DNA from: Crambe crambe | Lineage: Eukaryota; Porifera; Demospongiae; Poecilosclerida; Crambeidae | Direction: 5' to 3' | Length of the DNA stretch: 64,000 nt | Assembly (NCBI GenBank): GCA_963924555.1 | Contig: OZ004581.1 | Coordinates: 3,224,001 to 3,288,000, forward strand | Shown: positions 23,035 to 31,890 of the stretch, piece by piece | How positions within the stretch are numbered: position 1 is the stretch's first letter | Layout: the number at the start of each line of letters is the position of its first letter | Translations under genes and position numbers: made by a program | The notes under the pieces: model-generated | Told to the model about the DNA's origin: nothing | Database searches by the model: none | What the model saw: only the letters and a program-made list of their open reading frames with translations

Positions 23035-23230
23035 GTGTCATGGTAACACCAAATTAGAGTGTCATTTTTGTGCAAAAATGACACCAGTGTTGGTATGACA
23101 TGATCAGTGTATAGTAGATATGACACCTTTCGGTATCACTGTAGCACTGCAGTGTGTTATGGTGACACTCCTTTGGTGTTACTAGCTATAGCACAAAAAC
23201 TTGGTGCCATTGCTATGACACCTCCATTTT
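23035..23230. repeat. Cluster of TGACAC / GTGTCA words
   Basis: Seven or more TGACAC or GTGTCA words in both orientations in under 200 bp, interspersed with GGTAACACC and GGTGTTAC. It could be a decayed element with subterminal repeats. No frame. Confidence 0.4.
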
Positions 23231-23276
23231 TACAGTGTGAATTTACACCTTTAGCTAGATGAATTACGTAACAAAA

Positions 23277-23421
23277 GTGAAATTTACCTCCAAACAAAAG
23301 CCAAGTTCAGAACACCTTTGTAGAGAGGTTGGCCCTTCTAGGATGTTATAGCTAATAAGGAAAGGTCATTTCATTCCATTCAACTTGGCTATTGTAGAGT
23401 TCCCTTGTTTGGAGGTTTCAC
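23277..23421. mobile_element. MITE-like element
   Basis: Ends GTGAAATTTACCTCCAAACAA and TTGTTTGGAGGTTTCAC are inverted copies bounding about 145 bp. The GTGAAACCTCCAAACAAG type of end is typical of small mariner-like elements. No coding capacity. Confidence 0.55.
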
Positions 23422-23769
23422 TGTACTCAAACGTATAAACATGTGTCACGAAAATCATACACGGCCGAGTGATAATAATTTTTAGCTGCTATAGCTAGCT
23501 ATAGCTAGCTAGCTAATACAGTGTATATTGAACTCAAAATACTGTTAGTCAAACTAACTAGAAGCTATACACATTTTATATTGCTGAAATACTGACATTC
23601 ATGTTTATTCTGCTCCCAATTCGTAAGGATCATTAGTTGATTGTACCTATTGCATTGACAGTTGAATGATCAATTTTAAAAAAAACGCACATGTCATGCA
23701 ATAATATAGTCTTGCAGCAGGAAAAACATGCATTCAAGCCAGCGTTCTTTATGCTATCAGCATTAGCTA

Positions 23770-23960
23770 TCAGAGAGCGCGGTAGCGCTCTCTATGTAGG
23801 GATGACCTATGACCCTCCATAGGACTAATACAAAATGAAGTTGGATTTTCTCAGAAAACAGTAAGTTGTAGCTGCTATGACTGCTTATCCTGTCTTTTAT
23901 GCACATTCTTATCATGCAGGAGAATTTTGGAAGCTGAAAGACTCAACACGGAAGAGTAAT
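23770..23960. repeat. Dispersed repeat with hairpin head, longer copy
   Basis: GAGAGCGC-GGTA-GCGCTCTC hairpin, then TATGTAGGGATGACCTATG and about 150 bp that recurs at 61730-61880 (shared CCCTCCATAGGACTAATACA, CATGCAGGAGA and GCTGAAAGACTCAA). A mobile, non-coding family is likely. Confidence 0.6.
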
Positions 23961-24670
23961 AAAAGCGCACTTTTTGCATGATTTCTTATTTTCTTGTTCA
24001 TAATCATAATGGCACGATCTGGAGAAAAAATGGGCCACGCTTGGGCCATGTTCTATATATGAATCTGCTCCATTTTACTCGGACCAGGTCCACGTCCCAT
24101 CGGTTTAGCCTCTAGTTCACTCAGAAAAAAGCCGCTATCTTACTACAGTAGACTATACGAAGAAGCCATTAAACATAACGCGCATGCGTAAACAACAAAG
24201 TTGCCATGACTCTTCTCAAACAAAACTTAAAAGCCATTTCTTCTGAGGTCATAACAAAAAAACTAGTTCTAAGATATACTAAGGACAGGTTTAAACTTTG
24301 AATGGTAAGTAACGCTCGAGTTCCCGTGAGGTGTGCATTATTTAGAAACGAAACCTGGCAGGCTGCTCAGCTGTATCTATTTAGAACTGAAGGCTTTAGT
24401 CTCACTCAATTGTTCACCAGGCTTGATTGTGCATTGCAACACAAGACTTTATGAACTGCAGCTCTCCCACTACCACTCATATTAACCTCATCCCAGGCCT
24501 GACTTACTTATAACTGGTATGTGTAGAAAAAAGAAGCTATAAATGTACAGCACTGATCACCTCCTGAAAAAGAAATCACAAAAATAACGGGCCTGGCATA
24601 ACAAGTAGCTAGCTAGCTATGAGATGGATATAATGACCTGCAAAAAATTAATAAATAAAAAATGAAAGAA
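23961..24670. other. No gene seen
   Basis: AT-rich spacer between repeats. No frame with protein-like composition on either strand. Confidence 0.5.
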
Positions 24671-24952
24671 ACAAGTAAAGAAAAAACATTTATTCGAATA
24701 AATGAAGGTGATGTAGGGATGACTATAGTTAACTGGTCAAAAAAGAGATGAAACAAGATCTGAATAGATGAGATTATGCAAGGATGAAGTCGAATCTGGG
24801 TGCAGTCACTAGGTGTGACGTGCCCACATTCGACTTCATCCTTGCATAATCTCATCTATTCAGATCTTGTTTCATCTCTTTTTTGACCAGTTAACTATAG
24901 TCATCCCTACATCACCTTCATTTATTCGAATAAATGTTTTTTCTTTACTTGT
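24671..24952. mobile_element. Long near-perfect hairpin, 282 bp
   Basis: Arms of about 125 bp (24671-24800 and 24828-24952) are almost perfectly complementary around a spacer of about 25 bp. Each arm has a palindromic CATTTATTCGAATAAATG near its outer end followed by GATGTAGGGATGAC. It ends immediately before the conserved upstream region of CaaX gene 2, which starts at ATGGCTTCAAGAAA (24960), and is absent before gene 1. Same plan as the hairpin at 59812. Confidence 0.75.
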
Positions 24953-25109
24953 ATAATATATGGCTTCAAGAAACGTTGTAAGCAGGATAAGGAACAAGTG
25001 TCCTGAATTTCAAATTTTTGAATCCCTGCGCATGCGCATCGGGAATGTACACGTCATACTTAATACGTCACAGCTGCACTGGATCAGGAAGCAGCTCCGC
25101 CTCTCTAAC

Positions 25110-25116
25110 TATAAAT
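25110..25116 (+). promoter_or_regulatory. TATA box of CaaX gene 2
   Basis: TATAAAT in CTAACTATAAATACTCG, 54 bp before the ATG at 25164, matching the arrangement in copy 1. Confidence 0.65.
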
Positions 25117-25163
25117 ACTCGTGTACGTGTGTCCATTTGGAAAAGGAGCTACTGTCCTTCACT

Positions 25164-26128
25164 ATGTCACGCTCAGGCTCAGACTCAGAGTCAGATTCAG
25201 AGTCAGATGGAAATTATCCCAATGCTTCACACGTATGGAGAGACGATCAGGGAAAATGGAGAGATAAATCGGATAAAGGTATTTACAAGCACAAACAGCA
25301 AGGCGAAGATGGAGAAAGATATACCAGAGATTCTGATAGTAATTGGGTAAGAAATGATTGCAAAGCTAAACCAAAGGGAAGAGAAATAACACAAGAAGCA
25401 TGTAGAGGAGCGATTACTGGAGTAGCAAGAGCTGGTGAAGCAATGATGTTACGAAATGGTGTAGGTGTTTCTGCTATGGCAGGCACAAGCACTGCAAAAG
25501 CAGGTGCTGATACTCATGTAACAGATCTTGCAGGTCTAAAGGTTCTGTCAGCTGGTGCCGAAGCCAAAACTGGAAACGCAAGTGCAGGAGCCATGGCTAC
25601 TCCTATAGGAGCCCAAGCATTTGCCAATGCGAATGGTGCTGAGGCGAGTGCCAATGCAGCACTAGTTGAAGATCTTATTGAGGCCAAAGCAAGAGCTGTT
25701 GCTGCTGAAGCACAGGCAAATGCTGGATTTGGAGTTGCTCATCTTGGGGCTTATGCAGGTTTGTGTTATTGTACACACAGCATGCATGCATGTATGGATA
25801 TAGCTATACGTTTATAGAAAAAATATCTAACTATGTGTTATTATAGTACCTTATACCTAATCTTATAGGTGCTTCAGTCACTACAGCAAAAGTTGAAGTT
25901 GGTTTATCAAATATTCCTCTGGCAAATGCAAGTGCAGAAGGACCAGGAGCTGGAGCAGATGCTGGCGTGTCATGGAAGTATACAGGAGCAAGTGCTGGAG
26001 CGCACTTTGGTGAAGCAAAAGCTGGCCCGTTTGGTGTTCGTGCTGGAGTCAAATTTGGTGCAGGAATCAGAAATGGTATTCCTGAGGTAGATTTGGGACC
26101 AGTTACTGCACCATGCTCAGTTATGTAG
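25164..26128 (+). CDS. Gly/Ala-rich CaaX-box protein, copy 2, full length (284 aa, two exons)
   Basis: Exon 1 is 25164-25758 and exon 2 is 25869-26128. Donor CAG|GTTTGT and acceptor TTATAG|GTGC across a 110-bp intron give 595 + 260 nt = 285 codons. The ATG used lies 54 bp after the TATA box; an in-frame ATG at 24960 lies upstream of that box and is unlikely to be transcribed. Residues 1-75 are acidic and Ser-rich (SDSESDSESD), then charged with repeated aromatic words (WRDDQGKWRD). The rest is the Ala/Gly/Ser-rich core of the family, and the C-terminus is CSVM, a likely farnesylation site. There is no signal peptide, so an intracellular, membrane-tethered protein is inferred. This copy probably keeps the ancestral domain plan. 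The family is not recognised. Confidence 0.75.
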
Positions 26129-26429
26129 CTTATGACTGTGTAGCTAATGATATGTGTTTTCTTGTTGTTGTTTGTTTTGGTTTTGTTGTTGTTGTTTTGC
26201 TTTTGTTCTTCATTTTGACAATTCAAAGAATTTGGCCAAGTATATAATCTAGCTAAGTCAACTTATTTCTTAATTGTTCAGGGCTTCTTCTTGTGTACCA
26301 TATAATTTAGTCGTTGACCAACCTTGAACCTTGAAGTATAAGACCATGTGCCCTCACTTTAGAAAAGGATCCATGGGCAATTGGCAAGATCTCTCCTTTA
26401 AGTCGTACAATATCTGTTGTCTGGTCAAG

Positions 26430-26645
26430 TCATTTTGGTGTCGAAAACTTCTCCCACAAACACACAAATACTCCTTCTAGACACTCTCTGTTGACTTCAC
26501 ACATATTCTTCTTTCTACAGGAAGCCACCTCATTAATCCCCACCTTACAGCATTCAAACCATTTCTTCCTGTCCTTACACATCTCCTCTTTCGCTCCCAA
26601 GGCTTGTAAATCAACTGAGGATATATCCAACACACACACACACAC
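26430..26645 (-). CDS. Doubtful short ORF, Cys/Lys/Glu-rich (71 codons)
   Basis: Reads like protein from an ATATATCCTCAG acceptor-like site onward (GAKEEMCKDRKKWFECC, six Cys in about 45 residues) and ends at a stop. The putative ATG lies in a short (GT)n run and is not credible. It might be an orphan terminal exon, or a relic. No partner exon was found upstream on this strand. Confidence 0.2.
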   Translation of the reverse strand: MCVCVLDISSVDLQALGAKEEMCKDRKKWFECCKVGINEVASCRKKNMCEVNRECLEGVFVCLWEKFSTPK

Positions 26646-26883
26646 ACATTGAAAGTGAGTGACTAGTCACTCTGTTCTTAAGTATAGGTAGGAAAATATG
26701 TTAGGTGGGAAAATGGCATTCCCCCAGGCCCTGGTTGTACCTCTTCAATGAGAAAGTGGGGAGATAATCTCAGCCATGCTACCAATGTACTATAGGTGGG
26801 ATATTACAGTGTAGCTACCTCTTCAATGAGAAAGTGGAGAGATAACCTCAGCCATGCTTAACCTGGTGGGAAAATGGTATTGA

Positions 26884-26970
26884 TGGTTTCCTTTGGTGGT
26901 AGCTGCAACCCAGGGGAAACACCCAGGGGAATAATTCCCCTGGTTTACATGCTACCACCAAAGGAAACCA
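26884..26970. repeat. Short hairpin repeat
   Basis: TGGTTTCCTTTGGTGGTAGC pairs with GCTACCACCAAAGGAAACCA, with an inner CCCAGGGGAATAATTCCCCTGG palindrome. Probably a miniature element end-to-end. Flanks (26690-26880) contain a local direct repeat around CTCTTCAATGAGAAAGTGG. Confidence 0.5.
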
Positions 26971-27943
26971 TCTTGGTTTGGTGCAGGGAGATAACTCATG
27001 TAAATATGGTCAGATTTTAGACTGGGCTTTCAAAACAAACTGTAGCTATAGCTAATGGCTGGAATGCGGGGTTGCATGAGAGCAGCTAGGATTATGGTCT
27101 CAGCTATGGGTTGACTAGAACTCCATAAAGCCACAAAGCCTCCAGAGATGATCAACCCCGGCACCGAAATTTTTTCTGCTTTAAGGAAATCCTCACTACA
27201 TCCCTCGTGATGAGATGAAGTTGGTAATGTGCAAACTTTAAGCGAGATTTAATTGTGCAAATATTTTGATTTTAACTTGTACGCTTGAGTTTATTCTCCC
27301 TTTTCACATGCATTAATCTGTAGTGAGTCTGACTATCCATCTAACACCATGCCACCAGTCCACATAGGTACCTGGAATCAAATCAAACTCTCATGCAGCT
27401 GTGGGACTTCAGGTTCCCATACCACTTACTGGAGAAGTAGTCAGTTTGAGACAATAATTGTGTACAGCTGACCATCTGCCTTTACTGTCCTATATAGGAT
27501 GTAGGTTCTGACTTTACTAAGTACCACAACCTGCAATAGAGGGTTGCAAGTGTTTGCATAAGGATTGATTTTCTCACGTGCAACATAGCTAGCTAGTTAC
27601 TCAATCCATTTCTCAACTGGAGTAAATCCTTTTAGTGATCAATTCCAAGTTGTCCCAAATTTCATTTTAACCAGTAAACAGTTCTTTGAGTGCAGAAGGA
27701 TAATCAGTAAGAGGTAGCTAGTCCATTGTGACAGCAGTTGAATATAAAAAAAAACCCCAGCATATCTGATCTGTTTTTGTTTTTTGTTTGTCCCTTATTT
27801 GTTTCTCTTTTGGTGTTATCTTATCAGAATTCAGTCAAAAACAAAAAAACTAAACCAAAAAAAAACAACAACAAAAAACAATAGCATATCTGATTTGCAA
27901 TACCCTTTGAAATCTTTTTAAAAAATCAAATATTGATAGCATT

Positions 27944-28060
27944 TCCGTTGTAGTCGTGCGGTAGTGGGTTGGCCGGCGAGGTCCGAGGACTCGGGTTCGA
28001 GCCCCAAATCAATTAGGTTTTTTTCTTTTTCTTTCTCAATTATTATTAACTGTGATACAT
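27944..28060 (+). mobile_element. tRNA-derived SINE-like head
   Basis: A GGTTCGAGCCC B-box (27994-28004) lies about 35 nt after an A-box-like GTGCGGTAGTGG, the spacing of a pol III internal promoter. The acceptor stem does not pair as in a working tRNA and the sequence runs into a T-rich tail (TTTTTTTCTTTTTCTTTCTC). A SINE or a tRNA pseudogene fits better than a tRNA gene. Confidence 0.45.
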
Positions 28061-28151
28061 ACCTTGACATAATGTGACGTAGTGCGTATGTACGCACTGA
28101 CAAGCACATTATTTAATTATGTTAGCTAAAGTACAATACATAGCTAGACTA

Positions 28152-28153
<2 letters not shown>

Positions 28154-28185
<32 letters not shown>

Positions 28186-28195
28186 ACTTTTATTT
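28154..28195. repeat. Poly(C) tract, 42 bp
   Basis: Uninterrupted run of C. Length may be an assembly estimate, since homopolymers of this size are read poorly. Confidence 0.8.
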
Positions 28196-28284
28196 TGTTT
28201 CCTCCGCCTATGAGATATGTATAAATGGTCAGACTTCAGACTGGGAAAAACAAGGTGGATGAGTCCGTAGTGCTATTCAAATCT

Positions 28285-29664
28285 ACCAAAGACTGGGTTG
28301 GTCAATGGGTGTACACAGTATTGCGTCTTGCACAGTAGGGCCAATAATTGACATTAGTTGCCTAGCAACTTTAGGGGTTTTCCCTAGGAAAGCACCACAG
28401 CTAGTCTTTTGTACACAGCCTTCACTTGATAACAGATATCCCTGGGAAAACACCACAGCTATCTATAATTGTGGTTAGTCTCTTGCACACAGCCTTCACT
28501 TGATAACAGATCAAGGGTGTAGGTAAGGGGGGGCTTGGGGGGCTAAAGCCCCCCCAGAATTTTTGAATCGTATAGTATTATAATGAAACTATGCTATTGC
28601 CAAATATTTAGTATGAACTCGTTTTGAGTCTCGTTTTGCAATGTAAGTAAAGGAATGGTCAGTTTTGTTCTTGTGTACATGTGTGAGCTTGTAAGTAGTG
28701 CATCATTGACTAATTAATTGATTGTGCATGTACTGTTATATAGTAAATGAATAGTGATATAATTACCTCATATCACACCAGAAGCAATCTCAGAACACCT
28801 GAGATTCAAAATTTTCCCGGGGGAGCATGCCCCCGGAAACCCCCTAGATAATGTAGTGCTGCACTTCAAACATAATATACATTCATGCATGCATTTTAGC
28901 CCCCCTAGTTGAAAAAACTTATCTACACCCTTGCAGATAGCTAACTTTCCCGGGGAAAGCACCACAGCTAGCTGGGGTTAGTCTCTTGTACACAGTTTGC
29001 AGATAACTAAGAGCAGAGGTGCCAGAATTACTTTCAATTAGGTGTTTGTCTGGAATTCAGCCTATGACTGTGTTGGAAGAAGATTAACACCAACTATTAT
29101 TTTTGTAAAATCATATAATTATTGCAGTCCTAGGGTCGGGTTGATATTAGCCCGACTGCAACACAAAGAGAGCAGAGGTGCCAGAGTTACGTACTTTCCA
29201 TTAGTGTTTGTCTGCAATTCAGCCTATTAGCTACTGTATGGAAGAAGATTAACGCCAAAGTCACAGTTATAGCAGTTCCTAGGATGGAGTTTGAGGCTGG
29301 TATATTGGCCTGACCGCAAGGAGGGACAATAGCTACTATACCAGCCTCGAACTGGATATTTCCCCATATTTTCCTCCCACTCATATGTATAGTAATAGCT
29401 ACCTAACCTTTAACCTTAGGTGCTTCGGTCACTACAGCAAAAGTTGAAGCTGGTTTATCAAATATTCCTCTGGTGCAGAAGGACCAGGAGCTGGAGCAGA
29501 TGCTGGTGTGTCATGGAAGTATACAGGAGCAAGTGCTGGAGCGCACTTTGGTGAAGCAAAAGCTGGCCCATTTGGTGTTCGTGCTGGAGTCAAATTTGGT
29601 GCAGGAATCAGAAATGGTATTCCTGAGTTAGATTTGGGACAAGTTAGCATGCTCAGTCATGTAG
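28285..29664 (+). pseudogene. Truncated third copy of the CaaX gene (intron part plus exon 2)
   Basis: 28285-29419 matches the copy 1 intron from about 30 bp past its donor to its acceptor but lacks the transposons found there. Exon 2 starts at 29420 after a kept CTTAG acceptor. A 10-bp deletion near 29474 breaks the frame and a second small deletion near 29645 removes the CaaX box (the TGCTCAGTTATG end becomes AGCATGCTCAGTCATG). No exon 1 precedes it. It is a partial segmental duplication, not a retrocopy, because intron sequence is present. Confidence 0.7.
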
Positions 29665-30082
29665 CTAATATTTCCTAGCTAACTATTATCTATTGTACAA
29701 TTATTTTGTACCTATTGTTTTATTTTTGTTAATTGTTTGTTTGTTTTTTGTCTGTTTGGTTTTTTGTTGTTGTCTTTTTTGTTTGTTTTGGGGGTTCGTT
29801 TGTTTATTTGTTTGCTTTTTTTTTTCTTTTTTTTCTTTTTTCTACTTGGTATCACTTCATGACAATCCAATTATTGTGGCTACTTCCTGCTGAGTGTATG
29901 TGCAAAGATAGTGAGGGGGAAAGGGAGACTACATCTATTTTTGCCTGCTGTGTGATCATTAAAGTATTTGATCTCCATCTTTTAAGGGGACAAAATATTT
30001 TTTCTTCACATACCACACAGGAAAATTGCGGTCTCTTGATGACGCCTTCAAAGTATATGAATAAAGGCAGCCCCGCCCCGCC

Positions 30083-30099
30083 AATGGGTGTGGCTCGCT
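30083..30099 (+). promoter_or_regulatory. Shared upstream motif of the 257-aa gene
   Basis: AATGGGTGTGGCTCGCT, repeated exactly before the next gene at 31028. Immediately upstream is CCCCGCCCCGCCAAT, a GC box merging into a CCAAT-type word. It lies 75 bp before the ATG. Confidence 0.5.
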
Positions 30100-30157
30100 A
30101 ATTGATCGAAAGAGAAGAACCCTTCTACTCACCTTTTCTGCTACAATACGATTGAGA

Positions 30158-30931
30158 ATGGCCAAATCAATCAGTGATCGTATCGCATTTATTGAAGGGC
30201 TCGAACTGGCCGATTCTGCAGTATCTGAGGGAGTCAAAATTAGGACTCTAAAAGAGCAAGCTCCACCTGTAAGTGCAGACAATAAGAAAGAAGCTTATGT
30301 AGTTGGAGGATCTATTTATGCATTCACTGAAAATGTGAAAGGCCAGGCCAAGAAAGATATCATGAATGCCGCAAACCTTGCTCAACTCGCTGCCAATAAA
30401 AAATACGATCGTGAATCAAAGTCGAAAGAATGGTACCAGGTTTTTGAGACTGTTCTGGAAAATATTGGTTTTATTGTCGAAAGCTTTGCATTCAATGAGT
30501 ATGATAGTCATGGATCCTCGTTTACAATGGATAAAGCAGTCATCAGTCTATTGAGTGCAATAGCTACTGGTTCCAGTTTGCAAATCTTGACGGCTGCATT
30601 GAATTCCTTGTCTAAGATGGCCGATAGCAGTGGTCAAATCACACTCTTTGAAAGCCAGAGCTCAAAGGGTAAGATGGGGAATTTCCAAATAGGAGCTTGT
30701 GATCAGTCTCCCAGTGGTGATGTCAGCTTTGCCCTCGGGGCTTACTATTACAGCACTCATAAAAGCTCTCATCATGTTCTATTTGTCAAGTGGGGTCATA
30801 GTGATGTCAACTTCTATCAAAGCTCCACGAAAGTTGTTTTAAATTCGAGCATCTATGAACAAGTGAGGGATAAAATAATCAAGAAGCTGGGAGACAAAGC
30901 TAATACCAATATCGATTCAATTGAAATTTGA
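30158..30931 (+). CDS. Unrecognised intronless protein, paralogue 1 (257 aa)
   Basis: Start chosen at the first ATG (GAGAATGG, good context); the frame continues upstream only through TTG. No signal peptide, membrane segment or Cys pattern, so a soluble cytoplasmic protein is likely. Landmarks shared with paralogue 2 are ERIAF/DRIAF near residue 9, KGQAK near 57, ANKKY near 80, a WYQ motif near 94, MGNFQ(I/L)AACDQSP near 172, VSFALGA near 187 and a KLGD near the C-terminus. It has the look of a complete single-domain alpha/beta protein. I cannot name the family. Similar-length uncharacterised proteins may exist in microbes, but that is only an impression. It is intronless in a genome whose neighbours are spliced. 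Confidence 0.82.
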   Translation: MAKSISDRIAFIEGLELADSAVSEGVKIRTLKEQAPPVSADNKKEAYVVGGSIYAFTENVKGQAKKDIMNAANLAQLAANKKYDRESKSKEWYQVFETVLENIGFIVESFAFNEYDSHGSSFTMDKAVISLLSAIATGSSLQILTAALNSLSKMADSSGQITLFESQSSKGKMGNFQIGACDQSPSGDVSFALGAYYYSTHKSSHHVLFVKWGHSDVNFYQSSTKVVLNSSIYEQVRDKIIKKLGDKANTNIDSIEI

Positions 30932-31022
30932 ATTTGTTGCATAATTTTAGTGACAGTGCGGTGCTAAAGAAAAGAGTAGCTAGCTACAAGCATAATTTAT
31001 AATTTTTTTAGACTGTGCTAAT

Positions 31023-31028
31023 AATAAA
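31023..31028 (+). terminator. AATAAA between the two paralogues
   Basis: Possible poly(A) signal of paralogue 1, about 92 nt past its stop and directly touching the promoter motif of paralogue 2, so the two genes are packed very tightly. Confidence 0.45.
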
Positions 31029-31044
31029 ATGGGTGTGGCTCGCT
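31028..31044 (+). promoter_or_regulatory. Shared upstream motif of the 254-aa gene
   Basis: Exact copy of AATGGGTGTGGCTCGCT found at 30083, here 98 bp before the ATG. The sequence just before each ATG is also shared (CAATACGATTGAGA), so the duplication carried the promoter. Confidence 0.5.
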
Positions 31045-31125
31045 TGTCGGTTATAAACTTATAAGCTCTCCTTGTCAGACACTAGCCAAGCGAAGTCTGT
31101 TCATTCTGCCACAATACGATTGAGA

Positions 31126-31890
31126 ATGGCCAAAACCACCAGTGAGCGCATTGCATTTGTTGAAGGGCTTGAACTATCGCATCCTCCGATACCTGACGGG
31201 TTCAAAATGAGGACCCAGTTGGAGCATCCTGTAGTAAGTGCAGACAATAAGAAAGAAGCTGATGTAGTTGCAGGATCCGTTGTTGCTTTCACTGATAAAG
31301 TGAAAGGCCAGGCCAAGCAAGATATCAAAAATGCCACACTCTTCGCTCAATTTACTGCCAACAAGAAGTACAATCGCCAATCATCCCCAAGAGAATGGTA
31401 TCAATTTTATGAGCATGTTCTGGAAACCATTGGTTTTACAGTCGAAAAGTTCGATTTCAACAAGTACGATAGCCATGAAACAGTTGGAAAAGCAGCCATT
31501 GATACTCTGCATGTAACAGCTACTGGCTCAAGTTTACAAGCTTTGACTTCTGCTTTGGATTCTATAGCAAAGATGGACGATCACAGTAGCCACGTCTCGA
31601 TCTTCAGTAGCCACACCACAACAGACAGAATGGGAAACTTCCAACTGGCTGCATGTGACCAATCACCCGATGGTGTTGTCAGCTTTGCCCTCGGGGCTTT
31701 CTATTTTCTCACTCACACTCATACTAAACGAATCCTAGGAATCAAGATCAGTCATCATAAACATACGGAGTTCTATCGAGGTGCATCAAAGGCTATCTTA
31801 AATGCGACTATTTTTGGACCATTAAGGCAGAAAATAGCAGAGAAACTTGGAGACTGCGCTGTCGCCTTTGTGGATTCTCTTGAAATCTGA
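31126..31890 (+). CDS. Unrecognised intronless protein, paralogue 2 (254 aa)
   Basis: Head-to-tail paralogue of the 257-aa gene, 194 bp after its stop. The ATG aligns exactly with that of paralogue 1; in-frame sequence upstream has only TTG. The proteins align end to end with a short deletion around residue 120 (paralogue 1 has GSSFTM where this has ETVG). The most constant parts are the N-terminal IAF.EGLEL, ADNKKEA, the MGNFQ..ACDQSP block and VSFALGA, so these are probably the functional core. His residues are enriched in the C-terminal third. No signal peptide or membrane segment. Intact frame and matching ends argue that both copies are in use. Confidence 0.82.
   Translation: MAKTTSERIAFVEGLELSHPPIPDGFKMRTQLEHPVVSADNKKEADVVAGSVVAFTDKVKGQAKQDIKNATLFAQFTANKKYNRQSSPREWYQFYEHVLETIGFTVEKFDFNKYDSHETVGKAAIDTLHVTATGSSLQALTSALDSIAKMDDHSSHVSIFSSHTTTDRMGNFQLAACDQSPDGVVSFALGAFYFLTHTHTKRILGIKISHHKHTEFYRGASKAILNATIFGPLRQKIAEKLGDCAVAFVDSLEI

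Noticed and set aside
24960-25163. Upstream in-frame ATG of CaaX gene 2 adding 68 residues
   Set aside because: It lies before the conserved TATA box, and the added residues have no counterpart in copy 1.
29693-30101. Hydrophobic Phe/Leu/Val-rich frames that look like membrane segments
   Set aside because: They come from a T-rich 3' tract equivalent to the one after the other CaaX gene copies.
30152-30157. TTG start for the 257-aa protein
   Set aside because: Eukaryotic initiation at TTG is unlikely and an ATG in good context follows 6 nt later. The same applies to 31072-31125.
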